Position numbers and translations under genes: made by a program
NCBI GenBank assembly: GCA_029449245.1
Contig: JANATF010000006.1
Location: forward strand, 806,001-870,000
Reading direction: 5' to 3'
Source of the DNA: Mortierella alpina
Lineage: Eukaryota; Mortierellomycota; Mortierellomycetes; Mortierellales; Mortierellaceae
Length of the DNA: 64,000 bases
In this document: positions 47,158 through 58,796 of the stretch, in pieces
Layout: each line of letters begins with the position of its first letter
How positions within the stretch are numbered: the stretch's first letter is position 1
Notes under the pieces: generated by a model
Database searches by the model: none
What the model saw: the letters and a program-made list of their open reading frames with translations, nothing else
Told to the model about the DNA's origin: nothing

Positions 47158-47443
47158 GGCGGGGGAAAAAAAAAGTGCCTTGTTGGGCACTTGCTTGTAT
47201 ATAGTCTGGTGGAGCGATCTCCAATCTCTCCGCGTCTTTGCATACAATGGTATCATTGTTCTTTCTCTTCCTGCTTTGTTGATTTTAGTCAAGCGTAGAC
47301 TAGACGTTTTCAAGAAACACATAAAAATACGCAACACCCTTCAACTTCCCAATAGAGTTCTTCAGTGGCAAACACACAAGTGCGTGTATTCTAATAAGGT
47401 ATCTTTGGTAGAGGAGAGCTACCTGGAATAATTGACTTGAATT

Positions 47444-48574
47444 TTACTCTGCTCTCCAGAGCGAGTGTGCCTCAGTGGGCTGCCAGGTGGGGTTGGACTG
47501 ATGCGGCTGCAGGCACATGAACTCGCATCCATGGTAGCTCACCTTGTCGCCCGCACAGTAGTACCTGGAAGGATCCCACTCGTCCGCGTCACACCCACGA
47601 TGACGGTGACGATCATGATAATCCTCACCCTCGTCATCGCTATCTCGACGAGTCTCGTGAATGATGATCGTCTCCCGAATGGGCTCGCGCTCACGCTCCC
47701 AACGTTGCCTGGCCTCCTCCTCAGCCTGAGATCTTGCAAACGCCTCCCGTTCTTGTTCTAGCTGTCTCTTCTCCTGCTCAAGTCTTTCGCGCTCGCGTTC
47801 CTGCTCTTCTTCTGCCCGCCGGCGCTCCTCTTCCTCCTCGCGATTGTCGGTGATGACCTTGTTGGCTAAAAGTCCAGCTCCCAAGGCAAACAGACCGCCT
47901 GCAGCAGCGATACCGACATCAGTAGCGGTTTCCTTGTTCTTGAGGGACTTGATCCGCTTCTGATGGACCTCTACAACATACGAGTAACCCTTGACGGGCG
48001 CAGCCGCGTACCCGGGTGTAGCCATGGGTTGTCCAGGGATGTTACGTGCTGTCAAGGTCAGGCTGACCTCACCCTGTGTTGTGCCATCCAACAAAAATAC
48101 GTCAAAGAACCCGCTCATAGAGCCGCCAGGCGCATGCACGACCTGGTTGATGGGGATGGCGGCGTAAGCGATGACGCCGTCTGTGGTCGTGGCCTCGTCC
48201 ATGATCTCGATGAATAGATCGGGTTCGCCGTTGAGGGGGATCTCGAAGGACTGGTTCCAGACAGGGGTCTTACCAGCACTCTTGTGGACAAAGGTCTTTT
48301 GGAAGGACTTTGGGTTGGCGATGTCGAGGGTGAAGCGCAGGTAGGGGTCCTGCTTGCCGAACATCTGATGCGAAAGGGACACACAGCCAACAAAAGTAGA
48401 GAAAAGTAGAGAGTTCCATAGTGTTAATGATTAGAGAAGGTGGGCATTTTTTTATCGAGGGGTACGGAGCGTACTGCTGAGTGTCACACTGGCTGTTACC
48501 TCAATGTCCTTCAAGTTGGATGCGCCATGGGCGACAATGGTGAGAGAGGGACCCTGGATCTGACTGGCCATCAT
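47444..48574 (-). CDS. C2-domain protein with coiled coil and C-terminal CBM5/12 chitin-binding module
   Basis: Two exons, 48574-48500 and 48364-47444, join in phase 0 and give 331 residues. Residues ~5-125 are a C2 domain (SLTIVAHGASNLKDIE, then FGKQDPYLRF and WNQSFEIPL). A hydrophobic Ala/Gly segment follows (GIAAAGGLFALGAGLLA, ~170-186), then a charged Glu/Arg coiled coil and an acidic-His stretch. The last ~48 residues are a carbohydrate-binding module of family 5/12 (EWDPSRYYCAGDKVSYHG...WQPTEAHSLW). No signal peptide is present, which is odd for a chitin-binding module. The gene is a paralogue of the C2 gene at 55.2 kb, with the intron in the same place. Confidence 0.85.
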
Positions 48575-49526
48575 CTTTGCTGAAAGTGTTTGGTGTGCGA
48601 AAGGGATGTTTGAAGTGTAGTATGGGGAGACGAGACTGACGAGAGGGAGTTATGGACAATGGAAGATAAAAAACCAAGGATGAGAAGTCGCCGGGGTTTT
48701 ATACCAAACGCCTATGCTTGAGACGGGATGGGATCGACTCTGACAGGGGAGGGCTGTAGTGACTACTGTAGGTGATCAGCTCAGTGTCGGACGTAAGGTA
48801 CAGCCAGAGCAAGAGCAAAAGGCGCCTCGAAAGGAAAAACAATGTTGTGTCTGTCCCAAAAAAGAAACGCCAGGATCACAGGCCGCACTCGGACGAGGCT
48901 CCGCCTTAGAGGGCCAGGCTAACGGGCAGGGGCAATCCCCGTCACCACGATTGCATTAGTCCTATTTTTATGAAGGCGAAACCAATTAAATTTTTGAGCA
49001 CACGTACAGCACAAGTATTCAGGCATACAAGCAACGAGGACCTGTCTGTAACGTACGGTGAGTCCGTCGAGACTCGTTGCATGGTAGCATTCCTGGCTCC
49101 AGCCTGGCGCTGGCTCCACAAGAACAGATCGCCAGAGACGTGGCAGATCCTATTTTTATCCATCGCGTCCCCATTGCTCGCCTTGCCGGTACTCGTATGC
49201 GGGGGCGAAACTTGCGATTCAGAATCGCTCTGTACTTCCATGATGCCTCATGGTACGGACACTCCATGACAATGGACCCTTATATTTCGCAACAATCTTT
49301 TTCCCAGAGGAAATTTTATGCTGCGCTACAAGAGCATACTCATCAACGAGTGCGTTGTTTATTGACGGAGAGCACGCGTTACCATGCCCCGGTTCAGGCC
49401 ACCTCTTCTTGCGATTTAAAAACGCGAGGTGTATGTAAATAGCGCACAAGTGCCGTTGCACTTGCTCGAAGACCCGCCTTATCGCCCTATCATATTCCCC
49501 TCACCCGCTTTTCCCCTTACAACCCT
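48575..49526. other. Intergenic region, no gene seen
   Basis: 952 bp between two minus-strand genes. ORFs at 48919-49442 overlap in several frames with no homology or splice pattern. Confidence 0.55.
48697..48703 (-). promoter_or_regulatory. TATA box of the C2-CBM gene
   Basis: TATAAAA on the minus strand, about 125 bp upstream of the ATG at 48574. Confidence 0.5.
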
Positions 49527-51293
49527 CTACTTCGTCTTCAGGTTGTCCAGCACGTATTTAAATGCCTCCCACATCTCCTTGCAACTAGGCAAGATCTGAT
49601 CAGCAGGAAGCAAAAAACCGAATCGGCCGTTCGCATCACGCAACTCGACCGTGAACGGAGCTCCTACACCAACGCTTAATGCGTAATCATCAGAGGCACC
49701 AAACGTCTCGTAGTTGATGGTATTGTAACTCTCTCCATACGTGAACCGGGTGCCGTAAACCTTTTTCAAAGCCGCAACGGCTCCAGCGGCCAAAGGCTTC
49801 AGGTACGATTCATAAGTATCTGGAGGTGGTCCAGCATATCCATGGGGAGTCAGCCACATCTGGGAGTACGAGTGGAAATCAACTAAGAGTTGTACAGGTG
49901 GTATCGAGAGTTTAGTTAAACACCTGCTCTACATAAAGACGAGTTGCGAACTGATCCCCATGCAAGAGCCGACCGCTCCGACCAAACTTACTGTAGCTGA
50001 CAACGTTAGGGGTGTCCCTCAGGTACTTGCCGATGTTGGCCGTCTCTGGGGCAGAGAAAGCGCTAGTACCCCGATAGACTTCGCTACAAACGTCGGTCGC
50101 CTCGGCTTCCTTGCTCGCGTTCCAGCGGATGTCCCAGTTACGGTTAACTAAACGGGCACAAGGTGGAGGTCTGATTGTTAAAAGCATTGCTTTGAGGTTA
50201 GGGGTGTTCTTTTTTCTGTAGCAAAGACATGTCAACGTACGGTCGGTGCCGATACAGTCTGGGTGGCCTGGGTTTGGCTGAGCATTCTTGCGATGCAGAC
50301 GGCGCCCATTTTGGGTCATGATATATCCATCAGGGTTCATGATCGGAATGATGTGGAACGTGTACTTTTCCAGGTACTTGGCCACTTTTGCGTCTGTGCC
50401 AGACACCAGTTCGTGGATGAGGTACTCGACGACAGGACCGCTAATCCACTCACGAGCATGTTGAAGTCCTATTTTTACGCAAAGACCGTTAGCATCGTGT
50501 TTTCTATCTCACGAGGCCTCTGTACCCTTCTCATTATCCAAGGATCCCTACCATGCAGCACAACGTTATTGGGACCCTTGCCAATCTTAATGCCAGCCTG
50601 CTCTCTTCCTTTGAAGGACTTTCCGGCACTGAATCCAGTAGCAATGTCTGAATGGTTCTTGATTTGTGCATTGAGCCAGATGATATGGTCGTCATATGAA
50701 TGGTAGCTTGCGAACCAATCGTCGGCACGCGGGAGGGAGGCTGGACTCTCGGATCTGCGATACAATTTTCCATCATTCTCCTCAGACCATCCGGTCAAGG
50801 TTTTCTTGACGGCTTGCCACTTTTGTTCATGGCTGTCGTCCTCTCCTCGCTCGGCGTCTATAGACTGCTGTAAGTCGTTGATCAGGACCTTGTATTGAAA
50901 CCCAAGCGCCTCGAACTTGTCAAAGGATTCAGAAGGTACACGAATATCAGTGTTGCCACCGAGATTTTTGTGTGAAAAGTAGTCGAGATGAAGTTGATTT
51001 TCAGCCTCGCCCAACTTCTTGAGCTCATCCTCAGTGTTGAGTTGGATGCGAACAACGCGATGGTTGGCGTAATACTTGGAAGCAGGCTCAGCTCGGGTCT
51101 GAAGATGGGGGCGACGGTTAACGGCGACACCATGTAGCGACTTCAGGTAGGGACCCTTGAAGGGAGGCTGGTCATCGTGAAGGCGGCGGTTGAAAGGGAC
51201 AGTTGGAAGAGCTGCCGTGGTGCTTGAGTCTGCGAGGAAGATCGTCAGGGCCACTACGGCCGTAAGTGAGATGTCAGTCAGCGATAGACGCAT
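49527..51293 (-). CDS. Secreted zinc carboxypeptidase, family M14A, with propeptide
   Basis: Four exons, 51293-50552, 50468-50241, 50147-49992 and 49882-49527, give 493 residues. Residues 1-28 are a signal peptide. Residues ~60-165 are an M14 activation (inhibitor) propeptide. The catalytic domain has the zinc motif H251-x-x-E254 (LQHAREW), the arginine-containing DLNRNWD motif, the third zinc ligand H379 (DFHSYS) and catalytic E455 (VELRD). It should remove C-terminal residues from peptides outside the cell or in the vacuole after propeptide removal. A dibasic-type step (KLYRRSES) lies between propeptide and enzyme. A degenerate duplicate lies just upstream at 52.2-53.4 kb. Confidence 0.93.
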
Positions 51294-52234
51294 TGGGATT
51301 GTCTCCTCTTTTTTTTGAATTCTTGTCGTGCTTTGAGAACTGGGGTATGCGAACAAATTGGATAATGGCAGGAAGCTGTCCTTTATAGCATGGCCAGCAG
51401 AGAGCACGTCAAGCACAGGGAGGGACGGGTGCGCTCCAATGCTCTCGTCTGCTGATACATTAGTACCACGTCCACGCCTCTCATGTTTGACTCTAGACTA
51501 AGGAATGCAAAAGCCTTGTACTCAACTGTGTACTCTCAAACAAAGAGAAAAGATAAAAAACACATGTTGCTGTAATACGCCCACTGTGCTAAGAAGGCTG
51601 GGTGCTGCATCATGGTTCGCATTGTCTCTGCCGAGGGTCATTGAGGTGCCCGTATGGGTTGTTTAGGTAGTACGTCGCATGCTCGTCTTCAGACTGCACA
51701 AGGATGGTCAGAAGGTGCATCCTTATTCACAGGAAACCACATTTAGCCCTTTGTGTGCTTTTAACGGATGCAGCGTGAAGTGGCCCGATAGTGTATCGTT
51801 ACGATGGCGTTGGACTTTTTATAGGGCTGCTGTCGAGAGTTTCGAAGGACGGTCTGGCAGTTGAATGAGTGCCTCCATGCAGTTAATGAGAGGAACTACA
51901 ACACTGTAGTACGGCCAAGAACTATCTCCTTCTCAAGTGAATGAACAACTGACGATTTTGCTTGATATTCTCGAACATAACTCGATGTCGAAGCGGCGAT
52001 GCAAGTCGAATATGAGGCTCAGGCGTAGTTGGAGGTTCTAAACACGCCAGACAGTATCTACCATGTACTACTCTCCCTTCCATTTTATCACATTTAATAC
52101 GATTTCATATCATCACAGCTAAGGAGCACAGATTATGAGGACGAGGAGGACGAGCATCTTGAGGATGGCTATCTCCTCAAAGACCCATGGTGCCATCGTA
52201 TGATGCTTGATTTCCACGCTTTCCTTACAATCTA
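51294..52234. other. Intergenic region between carboxypeptidase and its pseudogene; duplicated flank and orphan acidic frame
   Basis: The part from about 51445 to 51560 and again around 51620-51760 is similar to 53414-53510 and 53860-53960, so the duplication extends past the genes. At 52120-52208, after an acceptor-like ATCACAG, the plus strand reads as acidic protein-like sequence (DYEDEEDEHLEDGYLL) with no start or partner exon that I can find. Confidence 0.5.
51382..51387 (-). promoter_or_regulatory. TATA box of the carboxypeptidase gene
   Basis: TATAAA on the minus strand, about 90 bp upstream of the ATG at 51293. Confidence 0.5.
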
Positions 52235-53413
52235 TCACACCGTCTTCAGGTTGTCCAACACGTACTTGAACGCCTCCCAGATTTCCTTGCCACTAGGCCG
52301 GATCTGATCGGCAGGAAGTTCGAAATTGGCTGCATCCTTGTCACGCAACTCAAAACTGAATGGAGCTCCGACGCCAATGCTCATTGTGTAGTCAGCAGAG
52401 GTGCCGGGATCTTGGCTTATACGATGGCAAATTTCTCCGGATTCGAATCGAGTACCAAAAACTTTCTCCAGGGCTGCGACAGCTCCCACGGCTAGAGGTT
52501 TTAGATAAGACTCATAAGACTCTGGAGGCGTGCAGCTATATCCATAGGGGGTCATCTACATCTGAGCCTGCGAATGGAAATCCACTGACAGTTGAAAAGA
52601 GACGTAAAGCATATCAGTTACACACTGAGTTTGGAGTTGTAGAATCGACTGTACTAGATACACTTACAGTAGCTGACAACGTTGGGGGTGTTTCTCAGAT
52701 ACTTGGCAATATTGGCCGTCTCTGGGGCAGAGAAAGCGCTAGTACCCCGATAGACGTCGGTACAAACATCGGTCGCGCGGTCGCTCCTACTCTCATTCCA
52801 GTGAATGTCTCAGTTACGGTTGACTAAAGTGCAAGAGGTATGATATAGGGCTGATAGTTAAAAGCAATCCCTTGGGCCTAGGATATTTCTGTGGTAAAGC
52901 CTGGTATAGTAGGATGTTACAACATACGGTCCGTGCCAATGCAGTCTGGGTGGCCTGGGTTCGGTTGAGCGTTCTTGCAATGCAGACGGTGCCCATTTTG
53001 GGTCATGATATATCCATCAGGGTTCATGATCGGAATGATGTGGAACGTGTACTTTTCCAAGTACTTGGCCACTTTTGCGTCTGTGCCAGACACCAGTTCG
53101 TGGATGAGGTACTCGACGACAGGACCGCTAATCCACTCACGAGCATGTTGAAGTCCTATTTTTACGCAAAGACCGTTAGCATCGTGTTTTCTATCTCACG
53201 AGGCCTCTGTACCCTTCTCTTTATCCAAGGATCCCTACCATGCAGCACAACGTTATTGGGACCCTTGCCAATCTTAATGCCAGCCTGCTCTCTTCCTTTG
53301 AAGGACTTTCCGGCACTGAATCCAGTAGCAATGTCTGAATGGTTCTTGATTTGTGCATTGAGCCAGATGATATGGTCGTCATATGAATGGTAGCTTGCGA
53401 ACCAATCGTCGGC
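52235..53413 (-). pseudogene. Carboxypeptidase M14 pseudogene (duplicate of the gene at 49.5 kb)
   Basis: The last part of exon 1 (53413-53239) and exons 53155-52928, 52823-52668 and ~52580-52235 align with the intact gene and keep its splice sites. Signal peptide and propeptide are gone: the sequence equivalent to about 50735-51450 is deleted. Two nonsense codons break the frame, TGA at 52812-52810 in the NRNW motif and TAG at 52558-52556 after the DFHS zinc motif; both replace a Trp codon. The stretch 52925-53413 is almost identical to the intact gene, while exons 3 and 4 are clearly diverged, which suggests gene conversion over part of the copy. Confidence 0.88.
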
Positions 53414-55232
53414 ACTCGGGATTGATACATTAGTAGCGCCCATGTTTGACCCTAGACCAAGGAATGCAATAGCCCTGTGCCCAACTACTCTCAAAACAAA
53501 GGGTACTTTTTTGATATGATGCGAGATACCCTATCACTGATGGGACTCCGTGAGGGAATAAAGGCGCATTTACAGTACATGTATTAACATCTCTTGCGCC
53601 CAGTGTGCTTTCTGACTGTAGCAGTAAGGGCGAAATATGGTAAGACGAGGCCACAACGGCTGGGGTGAAAGGGCTTGATACGCGCACTGCTCAGATATTT
53701 GAAAAGGAGTCAGTAGGGCCCGCGTCGTCAATAAACTGGAAGCAGCTGTAGAGTTCGAATCTACTGGAGCACCTGTGGCCGCTGCCGCCGCATGAACCTG
53801 CACCGCCTTTCAAGCTTTCGTGAGCGAAGGAGCACTTTGGATTGAGAAGGCTGCCTTGTCTTTGCCAGAGGTCATTGGTGTACCCACATGAGTATTTGGA
53901 TATCAACTAGGCGTATCCCTATTCACAGGAAGCCAAATTTGGCGTCTTTTGTACCTCACAACACCATGTCGTCTTTCGCGTCTAGCTTGGTAGTGCAGAC
54001 AAAACTCTTAAACATGCAAAACCGTCTACGAGCGAACATCGCCTTTCCTTCTTCCTGCTACCTTTCCGTCGCGTGTCTCTTAAGAAATGAGAGGTGTCCA
54101 ATCGGTCGTCCTCAAGACAAAGGCACTCTATACACAGCCTTCCTCAACCACCCACAATCGTCAACGGAGCATTAGGTTGAAAAAAGGTAATGTGAACCGC
54201 CAAGATGCAATAAGGGTCGTACAGAGCCATTAATTTCGACACCATTAAGGCGATGCGTGGTGCCAGATCCACAAGCAAGGATCAGCTTTAGACAAGGTAC
54301 TTTTTACGAATGTGTCGCACGCGGCCAAATGTCTCTCGGTCGTAGCTCACACCGGCTATTACATCGCAACTCACTCCTTTTACAGCATGCTTGATATTGC
54401 TAAAAGTTCAAGTGCTCAAAAGGCGAGACGAAATCCTACTCCATATCTCAATGAACCGCGAAACTACAAAGGCTACCTTATGGCGCAGTGATGATCAAAT
54501 GCAGGATTTCGACGGAGGCGATCCATTTGATGGCCACAGATTTAGTCAAGAAAAAAAAATCATACTCAGGTCAGCTTCAAGGACACACTTCAGCTCGATA
54601 TGCAAAGCCGTACCCTGTTCATGGACCTACTCGACCCACCTACACCGCACTCAGCATCGAGGAATCGCGCCCATTCTCAAACTTGAGAAGGATTTTTATT
54701 AGATACCATTTTCCTTGTCTTCGGCATTTCTGGTAGGCAACAGGCTGTAAAAGTACCCTCTGTGGACATCTTTGATCCACGGTTCGACCAAAATGCTCAA
54801 GCCTCGACATCAGCGTGAACTTGACCTTTCCGACTTGGTCCATTACATGTACCAGGAAACGCCCAATATCAACAATGACGCGAGACTTCCTCATCATCAA
54901 CGATTGAGACGCAGTTCCTTGACGAGCAATTCATTGGCTCTTTCCAATCGATATCTTTGTCGGACGGGTCTTCTCGCACATTTACATTCCTAAATATTGG
55001 CCAGCATCAGCTCACGCATTGCGGCAGAGTTGTTGCTTTAATTTGTTTTTTTATTCAAACAATCGCTCAGGAAGCAATTCGAAAGGTTTGGTGGTCAATT
55101 TTTTTTTAAATGGGTATGAAGCGGTGTGTGGTTATATACATGCACCATTGCGAGAGAGGGAGAAGTTCATGGGGACAAAAGAAAGAGGGTAGATAGAAAG
55201 AATACAAATATGTGCAAGAGAAACTCCTCTTT
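53414..55232. other. Intergenic region with gene-like fragments, no supported gene
   Basis: The left part carries the duplicated carboxypeptidase flank. Around 53750-53880 and 54480-54990 short stretches read like protein (for example GAPVAAAAA and DLSDLVHYMYQETPN) but are split by stops with no convincing splice sites. They may be decayed genes. Confidence 0.45.
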
Positions 55233-56085
55233 TTAGTGATGGCCAAGAGCAGCATCCTTCTTCTCAGCCTCAGCCTTCTTCTTGTCGCCAAAGAGACCAA
55301 AGACGGCGGCACCGGCAGCACCGAGAGCAGCAGCTGTTCCGGCGACCTTGAGGGCATCCTCAGCCGTTTCCTTTAGCTTGAGAGTCTTGACCCTCTTCTC
55401 GTGCTCTGGGTCGAGCTTGGAGATACCCTTCCTTTCCGAGCCTTCATAGGTGAGTACAGACCCGGTCGCTTGTCCCAAAGGAACGACACGGAGCGTCAGG
55501 GAAATCTCCCCCTTCTGAGCGCTCTTGGGCGTGAACAAGTCAAACTTGGCTGAGCATTTCTGTCCCTGGGAGCTGTAAATCTGGCTCAAGGGAATGGCAC
55601 AGTACGAAATAATCTCGTCGGTTCCCTTCTCCTCATCCATGACCTCGACGTACAGGTTCTCGAAATCGGGTCTGAGGTCATTGAGGACAATGATCTGCTC
55701 CCATGAGGGGTTTTTGCCCTTCTTGACAGTAGTCTTCTTGAAGTCACTGGTGTTCTTGAGCTGGTAGCTAAAGCGGGCGTAGGCGTCGTTCTGACCGAAG
55801 CGCTGTTTTTTGAAAGAGAGTGAGAGGTAAAGTGTAAGAGCAAAGATGGAGAATGCAGTCAGTGAAACAGTAATGGGCTGTTGACAAGAACAGAGACAGC
55901 CAGCGATGTGCATTGACAAGCACGGAAGATAGAAGGGTGGGAACTATTCACGCGAACAAAATAAAAGAGGATAATAACCATAGATAGAGCGTGAAATACA
56001 TAGGACTCACCTCAACATCATCCAAGTTGTGGCAAGAGTGGACGGTGATCTCGAGGTTGTTTCCGTGATTTTCGTTGTGCAACAT
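55233..56085 (-). CDS. C2-domain protein, short paralogue
   Basis: Two exons, 56085-56011 and 55802-55233, join in phase 0 and give 214 residues. Residues ~8-135 are a C2 domain (NNLEITVHSCHNLDDVE, FGQNDAYARFSY, SWEQIIVLNDL, YVEVMDEEKGTDE). An Ala/Gly-rich hydrophobic segment follows (ALKVAGTAAALGAAGAAVFGLF, shown only in part as a ~20-residue helix) and then a charged tail ending in GHH. C2 domains of this kind bind membranes, often with calcium. The first exon is exactly 75 nt in both this gene and the C2-CBM gene at 47.4 kb, showing common descent; this copy lacks the coiled coil and chitin-binding module. Confidence 0.85.
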
Positions 56086-58796
56086 GTTTGATGATAGACG
56101 AAGGGTGGTTGGAAGAAAAAGTGGGGGTGTTGTACTGTGCTAACGAGAAGAATGCGAGATCTTAAGAGAAGAGGGTTGAAGAGACGTGTGGGAATTCTTT
56201 CTTCTTGAGGATGGGAAATCCATGGCTATTTATCTGAAAAGTGTCAAGAGGGTACTTGAGCAGGCGCGTCCATATATTTCATGGTCCTATGGAGCTGGAG
56301 CATGGAATCGAATGGAAAGGTGCTGCCTATGGCATGAAAAAGTTGAACCCCCCTGTGGGAATATCACCAACCGCTGCACAATGCCAACCGCGAAATAACG
56401 AAACCCAAGCCAAAGATAGAAAAAAAAATAGAATGTCATAGCGAACAGGGACTCACTAGCCCCACTTGCATCTGAGGAGAAAAGAGGGACCCATATCGCA
56501 TCTGAGCAAGACAAGGGTGCAGCCAATATGTAATCTAACACTATGTCATGTATGTACTGGTAGACCCAAGTAGGTTTATATTACGTGTTGTGCGTGTTTG
56601 CCCGTGGCCCGGGAAATTTCCAATTGAATGGCAAACGGCACACGAAACTGTAAAATTGGCCTCCTTTGTTGGGACGTGTTATGGTCTGATGATATTTATT
56701 GGACCAGGGGCATGGGCCCTTCGTCCCTCACTGCATACGTGCGGTACGTACAGACATAAAACAACGAAAAGAGAGAGCGCCTTTGCCACCTGAGGTGCTG
56801 CTTGATGTAATACACTTGACTATTACCAAATAGTAGTAGGCCTAAGATGCACGTACGCGCTCTCGTCGTCTTTCTCTCTTTTCTTTTTGCATGAATCTCT
56901 TCAGAGGGGGGTCAAGGATGAAGCACAGTCTCCAGATTGTTGATGGCAGAGGTCGCTCCGCTCGTACGAGAACCTTGCTCCTCTTGGCTTTTGCGCACAA
57001 CCCAGCTCTGTTTTGCGTGTATGCATGCATGTCAGATTCCCCCTCAAGTTCATGAAAGGGGGTGGTGGGACTGAGGAAGAAGAACTCTCCTCTCCACACT
57101 TTGGGTATGATTCTAGGCTTGTGAAATGGAAATAGCCAAACGCTTCGCGCTCCATGCTACCAAAAAGCACTTTAAGACACCATCCAATCGTTTGGGCTTT
57201 TGGAGAGCTCAAAGGGATCTCTGGGTGTACTAAGCAACAAGTCTTCAGCTCATGGTGGGAGATATGCGCGATTTCACGAAACCCCAGATATGTTTCGAGC
57301 TGCGTTCCAAAGGCTGGTTGGTAGTTTGCGAAGGAAGGAAACACATCCGAGCCGGCCACTTGAAGAAATAACGGTTAGATTAGCGTAAACTTTTGTAGAT
57401 GAAGTAATCGCCCCTCACTTTCTTGCCTGGTACTTGCTCCAGACTTCCTTTTGCAGCACAACGCTTGACGTGTCGCAACAGTACCATTATTCTCATGCAA
57501 GGGGGGGGGGGGGGGCGCAAACGCAAACCAATTGTCTTTCTGTTCGCTTTGAAAAGCCTTCGTCGACCAGTTACCGATTCATCTGTTGAAGCACGAAACA
57601 TCCTCAGGTTCACCCCCTCCTCTCTCTTTGCGCGCTGTTGTCATTGCGCGAGGACATGGCACACCTAGTCTATCCATTCACGCGAGTTCCTTCATCAACA
57701 ACAAAACAAAAGACACATGCGTGGGCGTGCATGCACACGATGGCGTTTATGCATGATGCACGATCGAGACCTGTGCCAATGTGCAGGCTTTTGTGGTTCT
57801 TTGGAGTTTTCCTTTTAGAAAACTAGGTTGGCTTGGGTAGCCCTGCCTGCCAAAAAAACTTCCCCCATCCTCCTCTAAAAATAGATACCATGGCATTGAC
57901 GAGGGATCTATCCGCTTTCCGCTTCTCAGCTTTTCTTCCTTTTTTCTCCTCAACACACTTTCTCATATTCGTCAACACCACATTATTCAGCACTACGCAC
58001 TACTACTCATTCCAGGATGGGACAATCACTACTGCAAACTGTTGACCGATCCTCAGCTGAACGCGGGAAAGGACATGCACCGTGAGGTCAATTGAGCGCA
58101 AAGCGACGGCAGGAAGGAAAAGCGAGGTGTTCTGTACGATTTAGAGGGCTTGCATTGGCCTGCAGAGCAGTGACGCGCGCAGTCGCGCAATGATGGATTG
58201 AGTATGTGGGAATATAGTTGGCTCAAGGTGTTTAATGCAAGGATCGAAAATGCGGAGGTCAATGCTCTCTCGTATCAAAGGACGTCCATCCATGCAAAAT
58301 CTCAGGACGTCCGGTACTAGGACTGGCCAAGTAAAGATCGATCCTCAATCACCAGGCTCGGCCACTTGTTATTTGTATCAACGGTACATCCATCATATCC
58401 ATCATTTTTTGTGTTTGCGGCGTTAAAAGTACATGTATTGTGTTGAACAATGGGGCTATAAGAGAAGAGCAATAAAGAAAAAGTCTACATACAAGTGGAA
58501 TGAAAAAAGTGAACATCACCGTGAGGAGGGGGGTTGCTGTTTTGTTGTTTTAAAAAGGGTTTGAAAAGTTTAGAAAAGGGCAAATACAGACGATGGGTTG
58601 AACCACGCTGTTGTTTGGTGACTTTGAAGGGATCCCTCAATCGGCTCAATTGCATATACAATGCACGCAACTGCTGCTGGGAAACTCCCTTACCGTTCAC
58701 CTGAACCCAACTAATGAAAGTGAGGACCAAGTCAAACGAAAAGAGATGGAATTATATGCAACTGCGCATGCCTTTTTTCCTCTTTTGTTCCACTCT
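56086..58796. other. 2.7-kb intergenic region, no gene seen
   Basis: ORFs are all under 160 codons, overlap in several frames and lack homology. A 15-G run lies at 57501-57515. The region at 57800-58030 is pyrimidine-rich with an ATG at 57890 opening a short hydrophobic frame, which I could not support as a gene. Confidence 0.5.
57501..57515. repeat. Poly-G run (15)
   Basis: Fifteen consecutive G residues in an intergenic region. Confidence 0.9.

Noticed and set aside
45454-47337. Long minus-strand frames (165-371 codons) opposite EF-3
   Set aside because: They are antisense shadows of a strongly codon-biased gene; the plus strand is unmistakably EF-3.
53750-53775. GTTCGAATC, possible tRNA T-arm
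   Set aside because: Flanking bases do not form the cloverleaf; it lies within a decayed duplicated flank.
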